The notes under the pieces are model-generated. The model was not told the DNA's origin. It made no database searches and saw nothing but the letters and a program-made list of their open reading frames with translations. Positions 1 to 6,334 of a stretch of DNA of 6,931 nt are shown one piece after another; within the stretch, counting starts at the first letter, position 1, and the number at the start of each line of letters is the position of its first letter. Source of the DNA: Bacillota bacterium (lineage in GTDB: Bacteria; Bacillota; Sulfobacillia; Sulfobacillales; Sulfobacillaceae); the NCBI GenBank assembly GCA_023488565.1, contig JAMDDZ010000083.1:1-6931 (forward strand), read 5' to 3'. The position numbers and the translations under genes were made by a program.

Positions 1-2288
1 GATCTTCGAATATCGGTGACACCGAGACGGTGGTTCCGCTATTGCCCCAACAACAGTTAGAGCCAGGAATGGCCGCGACCATCAAGTTAACCGCTCCCCA
101 ACCAACCTATGACGTGTTGGCGCAGTATGGACTGGGGACCGGGGTACCAACGGGTTCCATCCCTTCGGTGATGGCCAACACTAACACTGACATTTACTTA
201 GGGGCCTTTGTTGCGGACCAGAATCAAGTGCCGTTGCCGATTGGCGCGGGATACGGAGATGCGGGTACGGTCGTCGTGCACGTGAGTGGGCCTGCGACTT
301 TGTCGGCTTACAACGATTATACCGACACGACCGTTACCGGCTTACAGTCGACCACGCTCGATGTAGGTGGCTACAGCGGTTTTTATGACTCGGTACAACT
401 GGTGCCTAACCCCAACGCTAACGGCATGGTGACGTTAACTCTCACCAATCCCACCAACGGGCTTCAGGTTGGGACGCCTGTTCAGGTTATGGTCGTCCCA
501 CCGCAAACGGCTAATTCGTGGAGCGTGACTTCGAGTCCGTCGACAAGTTCCTTTACCTCAGACCAAGTGGCATCTGATGCTTATGCGGCGAGTAACCTGA
601 GTGAAAAAAGCAACATCTGGACCCTGGGTAGCGGTTACACTTTGTCTCCCACATGGAGCATTCAAGCTGTTGATGCGAATGGACTATCTGAACCAGCCCA
701 AGCTCCAGCGGTATCTGTCACTATGAATGGCCAGCCGGTAAGTAACCTAGTACCTACGATTAGCGGTAGCGCTAGCGGTGGTAACTATACTGTAGGCATG
801 GATTATGTGGGGGGCAACCTTTCGACCGGGACCTACGACATTACTCTTTCCGAAGGTCTTATGCAGACGCTCACCATTCCGGTTACCATTACGGCTGGCG
901 TACCCAACAAAATTGGTGTCACCCCGGCCGCCGGTCAGACCATAGATGTGACACCGACGAATCCGTCACTGACGGTAACAGGACAGGTCGAAGATATTCT
1001 CGGGAACGCTGTGGCAGCGCCTGGAGCGACCCTGACCTTTGCTGACACGACCAACTCAAACGAATTGCAACTCAGTGGGGGCGCAGGCAGTGTTTCGGAT
1101 CAAACTGTGAATGTCAACAGTTCGGGAGCCGCCTCGGTTACGGCGTCAGCTGTTGCCACAGGCCTGGATGGAGCAGTGGAAGTAACGGGAACGTTGGCTA
1201 ACGGTACAACGCTAACGGGAGCTAATTCAGCATCGATTGACGAGACGGGCAGCTTAGTGAGCAAACTCGTCTTGGGCGTCACAGGAAATGACTATCAAGC
1301 GGGGTCCAATTACACGAGCAACGGCAACACGGCTTATCCGATGGTTACGGTAACCGAAGAAAACTCCGTGGGCGCACCCTTAACTAACCCTGGCGATACC
1401 TTAAATTACACGATTACCGGACCTGCTGCCTACCCTGGTGCCTCTGGGACCGTTAACGGACACCACACCATACCTGTTATATCCGACATTGCGGGCACTT
1501 ACACCGTGACCGTGACTGATGCTTCCAATAGTGCAGTGGCGCCGGTCTCCACGACCGTCACGATTGTGCCCGGAGCAGCCGACGGGGTCGGACTGTTCGC
1601 AAATGGCAGTGAACTCGTCCAGTATGTGCCGCACGCCTTAAACTTGTCGACCGGCATTAACTACAATGTTCCCAACGACCTCAACGGGACGACATCAGGT
1701 ACCCTATCGGTGGAAGCCAACACGCCACAGGCCGTGTGGATTCATGTGACCGATGCCACTGGAAACATTGTGAATGCCCCGGCAGGTGGAGTGACGGTCA
1801 ATCTCACCCAAAATGGCACTGGCGCGTTTGAGGCCACGCAGGGTGGGGCTCCCCAGACCAGTTTTGTGATTCCCGCGGGTCAAAACGGGATTGAGGTCTG
1901 GTATGTCGACACGCAGACACAAACCGTGAATGTAGGTATGTCCTATCAAGCGGTTGCCACGGCGACCTTTGCCGGCACCAGCAACGGCGTGGCAACCCAG
2001 GGAGGTTCATCGGGAGCCTACACCTACGCGTGGACGGTGAACGTGGCCGACCAGTTCGGGAACCCGATCAACAACCTGACCTATGCGGAGGCGTCCTTGG
2101 TTGACACCAGCGCTTCCCCAGAGGTGACGTATACCGGGGCCGCGACTCTGGCTGCCGGAGACTTTACGGTGGCGCCAACCAGTACGCCAGGCCAATACAC
2201 CATTACCGCGGAAAGCAGCACGACCGTCCCAACGACGGATGTCGCACACATCACCATCGATGGCTCGACCATCAACGGCACGTTCTAA
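1..2288 (+). CDS. Secreted multi-Ig-domain surface protein, C-terminal part (5' end outside the window)
   Basis: The reading frame is open from the first complete codon at position 3 to the TAA at 2286-2288, so the GTG at 30 is probably internal and the gene begins upstream. About 760 residues are visible. They are rich in Thr, Ser, Val, Gly and Asn and have the alternating beta-strand look of bacterial Ig-like repeats. With residue 1 at position 30, about six modules can be outlined: roughly 25-157, 162-290, 294-403, 411-514, 516-660 and 664-745. Each holds a variant of the invasin/Big_1 motif V-x-D-x-x-G-N-x-V, for example VEDILGNAV near 319, VTDATGNIV near 573 and VADQFGNPI near 672. Module joints such as ITAGVPNKIGV and IVPGAADGVGL are typical of this family. 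There is no C-terminal LPxTG, transmembrane segment or SLH domain, so any export signal or wall anchor must lie upstream. From residue 1 on there is no Arg, no Cys and only four Lys, against about 49 Asp/Glu. The likely role is a structural surface, S-layer-like or adhesin protein; the exact function is unknown. Confidence 0.8.
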   Translation, partial: SSNIGDTETVVPLLPQQQLEPGMAATIKLTAPQPTYDVLAQYGLGTGVPTGSIPSVMANTNTDIYLGAFVADQNQVPLPIGAGYGDAGTVVVHVSGPATLSAYNDYTDTTVTGLQSTTLDVGGYSGFYDSVQLVPNPNANGMVTLTLTNPTNGLQVGTPVQVMVVPPQTANSWSVTSSPSTSSFTSDQVASDAYAASNLSEKSNIWTLGSGYTLSPTWSIQAVDANGLSEPAQAPAVSVTMNGQPVSNLVPTISGSASGGNYTVGMDYVGGNLSTGTYDITLSEGLMQTLTIPVTITAGVPNKIGVTPAAGQTIDVTPTNPSLTVTGQVEDILGNAVAAPGATLTFADTTNSNELQLSGGAGSVSDQTVNVNSSGAASVTASAVATGLDGAVEVTGTLANGTTLTGANSASIDETGSLVSKLVLGVTGNDYQAGSNYTSNGNTAYPMVTVTEENSVGAPLTNPGDTLNYTITGPAAYPGASGTVNGHHTIPVISDIAGTYTVTVTDASNSAVAPVSTTVTIVPGAADGVGLFANGSELVQYVPHALNLSTGINYNVPNDLNGTTSGTLSVEANTPQAVWIHVTDATGNIVNAPAGGVTVNLTQNGTGAFEATQGGAPQTSFVIPAGQNGIEVWYVDTQTQTVNVGMSYQAVATATFAGTSNGVATQGGSSGAYTYAWTVNVADQFGNPINNLTYAEASLVDTSASPEVTYTGAATLAAGDFTVAPTSTPGQYTITAESSTTVPTTDVAHITIDGSTINGTF

Positions 2289-2308
2289 CCAGCAGCATGT
2301 GTGGCAAC

Positions 2309-2334
2309 GAACCGATCCCTGCGGGGATCGGTTC
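2309..2334 (+). terminator. Hairpin after the Ig-domain gene, probable terminator
   Basis: A perfect 11-bp stem (GAACCGATCCC at 2309-2319 and GGGATCGGTTC at 2324-2334) closes a 4-nt loop, 20 nt after the TAA. The following bases are CTGTTATG, so there is no real U-tract. It may be a weak intrinsic terminator or a 3'-end stabilising hairpin. It suggests that the peptidase gene downstream is transcribed separately. Confidence 0.6.
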
Positions 2335-2443
2335 CTGTTATGCAGAATGGACTGATTCGGCGCAATAAATGATGTAATAAGACGACAATGAGGCAGATAA
2401 AGCGCCGAAATTGCAGAATCGCCTGTAATCAAATATTCCACAT

Positions 2444-2448
2444 GGAGG
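2444..2448 (+). promoter_or_regulatory. Ribosome binding site of the S53 peptidase gene
   Basis: GGAGG lies 10 nt before the ATG at 2459. That ATG is followed directly by a second ATG at 2462; the spacing favours the first. The protein that follows starts with a clear signal peptide, which supports this start. Confidence 0.7.
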
Positions 2449-2458
2449 CAGTCACATT

Positions 2459-4834
2459 ATGATGATCGGTAAAAAGCTAATTGGTCTAGCGTTAGCAGGT
2501 TCGTTACCTCTGTTAACCTTGGTGCCCGGTACAGTATCCGCTGAATCTCCTCAAATACTCCTGCTCCCGTCAGTAGATGGGGTTGTTCCCCATAGTCAAA
2601 TCGTAAAGAGTCGTCCCGTTGCGCTGTTGAATCCCTCGTCTCCATTTAGTTTTGGCGTGGTGCTGCCTTCTAAGAACCCGCAGGGCTTAACAGCGTTCGC
2701 TGCGGCTGTGAACCAACCCGGCTCTCCCCAGTATCACCACTTTTTAAACCATGCTCAGGAAGTCGCTGAATTTGGTCCCGCTGCCGCACTGGTCAGTCAA
2801 ATGCAATCCCAATTTACAGCAGCGGGACTCACGGCAACGCTGTCGGGTCAAATGTTGGAGGTGCGGGGTACGGTTGCTCAGGTGAACACACTGTTCAAGA
2901 CGCAGATGACGCGCTATCAGCAGGGAAATATCACATTTTCGGCGCCGTCGAACGGCATCTTAATGGTTCCGGTGTGGTTGCAACAAGCCCAAGGACTAAC
3001 CGGTTTTGTACGCTCGCAACCCCGCACAGGTTTCCTTGAAGCGAAGCATCTGAGTTTGCACTATCTTCCTAAGGCCGACATGGCTCCCACACCCGGTGGC
3101 GCTACGGCTTCAGCGTCGAACAACGGTTTTACGGTCACGGTGCAACAATTATCCGATGGTGCCAGAACTCCAGGGGAGGCGGTCAGGTACGTCGTGACGG
3201 CTTCTGTCAATGGCCAGCCGGATCCTAACCAAATTTATGTGCAAAATCTCCAAGGACCTTATGTGGGAGCGAGTTCTTTAGCGATGTGGTATCCTGGGCA
3301 GATGCCCAATCAAATTCTGACTGACTTTACTTTGTCACAAGAACAGACGGTAAGCATGGCGTTGACTGTAAATGACACGAACGGCAACTCGGTGACCGTG
3401 CAATTGCCTGCGGCGGCCTTTGTCGGTCCTAGTGCGGCCACGACGACGGGAAGTTCGTTGGTGGCGGGCGGCCTGTATGGCGTCACTGGATCGATGCTGG
3501 CACCGTGGAATCCTGCGTCCAATTCGGTTAATAAGCCATTTAATGCGCAACAATTGGTTGCATTTGAAAATAGTTTTTCAGATTTGGGAACTTACGGCGG
3601 TTATCACAATGCGCCCACGATTGGTGTCTATACCGCAGGTGGCATTTCGAATAACGGAAGTTACACGGGAATTGGATTCAGTGTTCCAGAGGGAGACGCT
3701 CAAATGTTCGCGAGTAAGTTCAATCTCACGCCGGAGACTTTTCATACGGCGTATGTTGGGCAAAATTCGTATGTGGACTCATCCTATGGGGGCATTGAGG
3801 GGGAAATGAGCCTCGATCTGCAAATGATGGAGACGTCGGCTCCGGGATCCAATATTTTAGTCTACTCGGCCGGAAGTCTCCGCAGCGCATTGAACCAAGT
3901 TGGTCAACAAGATAGTGTGGCTGTGTTCAGCATCAGCTATGGAGCAGGCGAACAAATCATAGCAGGATATGACACACCAGGAACCCAAGCGAGCTGGGAT
4001 GAACTGGCGCAACTTGCCGTTAGCGAAGGAATTACTATCAGTGTGTCGTCTGGCGACAGTGGCGCATACTCCGGAGCTGAATACGCTCCGTATGGTGTGC
4101 CAACTTCTATTGCGTATGCGCCACAACCAAGCTACCCCGCCAATAGCCCCTACGTCAGTGCACTCGGTGGCACCGAGGATGCAGTCACTCCGACTGGGCA
4201 CTTAACCCAAGGGGCCATGTGGGGCGGTAACTTAGGGCGAGAAATTTCCAACTCGACCTTAATGAACTACTTGTCCTTCGGAAATATGATGGCTAGTGGT
4301 GGTGTGAGCACGATAGAATCAGCTCCGAGTTATCAAACAGCGCTCACCCCGGGGCTCACGGGACGGATGACCCCGGATGTTTCTTTGCCCGCTTCCGTGG
4401 TGACCCCAGGCTATTTTGGATACTTCGACGGACAGCCCAACCTCTCGGGTGGTACGAGCGCTGCAGCCCCTCTCTTCGCAGGGTGGATCGCTGACATGAC
4501 CTACGACGGTCCCTTAGGAAATGTCAATCCGACCCTGTACCAGATGAGTCAGTGGCCCGGACCACGACTTCCAGAGGGTCCCGTGGTCACTCCCGTCGCC
4601 TTCGGCAACAACGGATTCTACAATGAGACTACGCGGGATAATGCGGTCACCGGGTTGGGGCAATTGAACGTCGATGGATTTACTGCAGCTCAACACCCAT
4701 ATTATTTCTCACAGGGAGGCGGGAATTCTGTGGGCGGGGGGGGCTTAAGCCCATCGAATGAAGTACTCAATGGTTTGCACACATCAGGCAGTTCTTCAAC
4801 AACCGAATTAACTTCGGCATGGCAACGTCAGTAA
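2459..4834 (+). CDS. S53 family (sedolisin/kumamolisin-like) acid endopeptidase precursor
   Basis: This is a secreted serine-carboxyl peptidase expected to cleave proteins outside the cell at low pH. Residues 1-28 form a signal peptide: Lys5-Lys6, a hydrophobic core at 7-23, and a VSA|E cleavage site after Ala28. Residues of about 43-195 match the pro-kumamolisin activation domain, with PGSPQYHHFL at 87-96. Residues of about 220-322 form a beta-rich domain that is not part of the usual family layout. The catalytic domain runs from about 365 to 745. By comparison with kumamolisin the active-site residues are Glu449 and Asp453 (EGEMSLD), Asp533 (SSGDSG) and Ser667 (SGGTSAAAP). SPYVSALGGT at 563-572 and TGLG at 731-734 are further family landmarks. 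The tail from about 751 is Gly/Ser-rich. There is no Cys, and the catalytic part has one Lys and six Arg. At 791 aa it is longer than the 550-600 aa typical of the family because of the extra domain. The calcium-loop residues differ from kumamolisin: Pro712 and Asn728 stand where Asp is expected. The peptidase assignment is firm; substrate and partners are unknown. Confidence 0.95.
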   Translation: MMIGKKLIGLALAGSLPLLTLVPGTVSAESPQILLLPSVDGVVPHSQIVKSRPVALLNPSSPFSFGVVLPSKNPQGLTAFAAAVNQPGSPQYHHFLNHAQEVAEFGPAAALVSQMQSQFTAAGLTATLSGQMLEVRGTVAQVNTLFKTQMTRYQQGNITFSAPSNGILMVPVWLQQAQGLTGFVRSQPRTGFLEAKHLSLHYLPKADMAPTPGGATASASNNGFTVTVQQLSDGARTPGEAVRYVVTASVNGQPDPNQIYVQNLQGPYVGASSLAMWYPGQMPNQILTDFTLSQEQTVSMALTVNDTNGNSVTVQLPAAAFVGPSAATTTGSSLVAGGLYGVTGSMLAPWNPASNSVNKPFNAQQLVAFENSFSDLGTYGGYHNAPTIGVYTAGGISNNGSYTGIGFSVPEGDAQMFASKFNLTPETFHTAYVGQNSYVDSSYGGIEGEMSLDLQMMETSAPGSNILVYSAGSLRSALNQVGQQDSVAVFSISYGAGEQIIAGYDTPGTQASWDELAQLAVSEGITISVSSGDSGAYSGAEYAPYGVPTSIAYAPQPSYPANSPYVSALGGTEDAVTPTGHLTQGAMWGGNLGREISNSTLMNYLSFGNMMASGGVSTIESAPSYQTALTPGLTGRMTPDVSLPASVVTPGYFGYFDGQPNLSGGTSAAAPLFAGWIADMTYDGPLGNVNPTLYQMSQWPGPRLPEGPVVTPVAFGNNGFYNETTRDNAVTGLGQLNVDGFTAAQHPYYFSQGGGNSVGGGGLSPSNEVLNGLHTSGSSSTTELTSAWQRQ

Positions 4835-4852
4835 AATTGTTGCCTTTTGCAA

Positions 4853-4884
4853 CGACACCCCAGGCTGTCAAGCCTGGGGTGTCG
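4853..4884. terminator. Strong 14-bp hairpin between convergent genes, possible two-way terminator
   Basis: CGACACCCCAGGCT (4853-4866) pairs perfectly with AGCCTGGGGTGTCG (4871-4884) around the 4-nt loop GTCA. It starts 18 nt after the peptidase stop codon. No U-tract follows on the plus strand (GCTTAAG). On the minus strand a second small hairpin (GTTGC/GCAAC around AAAAG) and then AATTTT follow. The loop contains the TGA of the minus-strand transposase remnant, and one arm encodes its last residues. It is likely a terminator or transcription barrier; whether it came with the insertion element is not clear. Confidence 0.55.
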
Positions 4885-6270
4885 GCTTAAGAAAGAGTTG
4901 TCCAGTCACGCGCCCCCATCGGTTGCCCCGACCGTAACGAATGCGGTATTGGCGGGCATGGAGGACTAACTTCTCGGCACAGAGGATGATATTTTGAATC
5001 ACCGTGCGAATGCGGCGACGTTGGGCAGCCTTACGTAAAGGCACATCCTGACGTCCAATGGTCGCCTGGCCAATCACGCGTAAGAGGTTGTACGTCAGAC
5101 ACGCCCAACTGGAGCACGAGTGGGTTGGTGGCAAATTTTCCCGACGGCAATCGCTCTAAATCCATGTCCGTCTTGACCTCGCTATGATACTGTTCCATCG
5201 TGCCATGATCTGGGTTCCATGGGAGCACATCGTCCGGGGATGCGGTTAAGGACGTCCAGTACACGGCGATTTCAATGTCCGGAATGAGTAAGATCGGACC
5301 ATCGGCGGTGACGGTGCGTTCAATGACTTGGTACACGCACCGTTCCGGCGCGTCGCCGCGCCGGGGAGCTTCCTCAAACGCGCCCTGATAGCCCGTTTTC
5401 CCCTCGCGCGGCGTGGATTTGACCCCCTACTGTTTGGCTCGGTCTAACCAGACCTCCGGAGACTGATGCCGGAAATTCCGCTTGCTCCTGTCGAATCACG
5501 TCGATGTTGTCGCTGCCGTCGTTGCCCGAGTCCAGCCGTATCAGAATGCGGGGTGTTTCTGCGCCATCGATGCGTTGGCTAATAATCGCCTGCGCATCGC
5601 GCAGGCACTGGACGAGAAAGGGGGGCGTGCCCTTTTGACGATGTTGCTTCCTCTCCCGTAGCTCAAAGGCTAATGTGCATCTTTCGTGGCCCAGATACCT
5701 CACATCATCGGGGCATATCCATCCGTGCCCTTATAGGTCCGCGAAACGCCTTCCTTGTGCGTCTTCCCATTATCGAAGGGCGAGACACCACAATCCAACG
5801 GGATGTACCGATGTCCGTCAAGGGTGATGGGGGTGAGTTGGGCATGTTGCTGCAGCGACGTGACAGTGCTCTCCCGAATGACGGTGCCCCAGTGGACGAG
5901 GGGATGGTCTTCTCGTGCGGATGCTTGGTCCGGGCGTTGCCGTAGAGTCGGCGAGGAGGGCACTTGGGCAATTCCCAGACTAAAGCCGAAAAACGGATCC
6001 GCACGCTACGTCTCAATATGGTCAAAGTCGCTTTTGCCTTGCGCCAAGAGCCAGATGTAGGCAGCCACCACGTCGCGATGCCCAATATTCGGGTGGAGAT
6101 TCTCGAGGGTCCGGGTCCGATTTAAGCGAGGACCCAATTGCAATTGGTCGAAGAGTGTCCCCATTATCCCCATGCCGCCTTGGGCCGAGAGGACTTAATG
6201 GCCTTCTTCCCACACCACAATCGGTCGGAACCATTCCTTCACCCTGCGGGTGCGGACTGCCAGTCCGCAT
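4868..6270 (-). pseudogene. IS1380-family transposase, broken by several stops and frameshifts
   Basis: Read on the minus strand, fragments in changing frames join into one DDE transposase of about 460 residues. In order they show TLFDQLQLGPRLNRTRTLEN, then HRDVVAAYIWLLAQGKSDFD, PTLRQRPDQASARED, VSPFDNGKTHKEGVSRTYKG, YLGHERCTLAFELRERKQH, RLDSGND, MEQYHSEVKTDMDLERLPSG and TYNLLRVIGQATIG. These are IS1380 (DDE_Tnp_1) landmarks. The probable DDE residues are Asp at 5793-5795 or the next but one position (now Gly, 5787-5789), Asp at 5530-5532 (RLDSG) and Glu at 5193-5195 (EQ). Lesions: TAA at 6195-6197, TAG at 6006-6008, a +2 type shift near 5701, a compensating shift near 5472, TAG at 5427-5429 (where Gln is expected, AKQ*GVKS), and a shift near 5101 that fits loss of one TG. 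The stop is TGA at 4868-4870. The start is uncertain: ATG at 6268-6270 has a nearby AAGGGG but is out of frame with the body, while GTG at 6240-6242 is in frame. No function is expected. Confidence 0.88.
6251..6269 (-). repeat. 8-bp inverted repeat over the presumed transposase start codon
   Basis: TGCGGACT at 6251-6258 and AGTCCGCA at 6262-6269 form a perfect stem with a 3-nt loop. In the transposase transcript the stem includes two bases of the ATG at 6270-6268, so the start could be masked. In the plus direction the hairpin is followed by a T-rich run (6269-6283), which looks terminator-like, but no plus-strand gene ends here. Confidence 0.5.
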
Positions 6271-6278
6271 TTCCCCTT

Positions 6279-6307
6279 ATTTTATGCCATTGGGTAGAGG
6301 CTGGCCA
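6279..6307 (-). promoter_or_regulatory. Possible promoter of the transposase remnant
   Basis: On the minus strand TGGCCA (6307-6302) and TAAAAT (6284-6279) are separated by 17 nt, matching 4/6 and 5/6 of the sigma-70-type consensus. The predicted transcript would start only a few bases before the ATG at 6270, which would remove most of the AAGGGG ribosome site. That makes the assignment weak. Confidence 0.25.
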
Positions 6308-6334
6308 GGTTTTTATCACGGATTCAGGCTTATA

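Larger units (their letters stand above)
4840..6330 (-). mobile_element. Degenerate IS1380-family insertion sequence, ends approximate
   Basis: The region between the stop codons of the two flanking secreted-protein genes is almost filled by one transposase remnant and little else. The element must end between 4835 and 4867 on the left and between about 6271 and 6334 on the right, because flanking genes stop at 4834 and 6335. I compared both edges for CC-starting terminal inverted repeats and for a short target duplication and found no convincing pair, so the boundaries given are estimates. The size, about 1.4-1.5 kb with one gene, fits the family. The transposase lesions show that the copy cannot move by itself. 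Confidence 0.75.

Noticed and set aside
30..32. GTG as the real start of the Ig-domain gene
   Set aside because: The frame is open upstream to the window edge, no ribosome site precedes it, and the product would lack a signal peptide; the gene is more likely cut by the window.
2411..2439. TTGCAG-N17-TATTCC as the peptidase promoter
   Set aside because: The start of transcription would fall within the ribosome binding site at 2444-2448, and the -10 match is poor. CTGATT-N17-TAATAA at 2352-2380 is also weak.
2007..2441. Minus-strand frame of 144 codons
   Set aside because: It overlaps the end of the Ig-domain gene and its terminator, has no recognisable domain and no ribosome site; it is a shadow of the opposite strand.
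3420..3809. Plus-strand frame of 129 codons inside the peptidase gene
   Set aside because: It lies fully within the peptidase coding sequence in another frame, and its Arg-rich composition is typical of an out-of-frame reading.
3857..4201. Minus-strand frame of 114 codons inside the peptidase gene
   Set aside because: It is antisense to the conserved catalytic region and shows no family motif; a shadow.
5705..6085. Minus-strand frame of 126 codons as a separate protein
   Set aside because: The sequence in the neighbouring frame reads as IS1380 transposase over the same stretch, so this frame is a shadow of the pseudogene.
4860..6304. CCAGGCTGTC (4860-4869) and CCAGCCTCTA (6304-6295, minus strand) as terminal inverted repeats of the element
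   Set aside because: Only 7 of 10 bases match, no target duplication flanks them, and the left copy lies inside the hairpin and transposase stop region.
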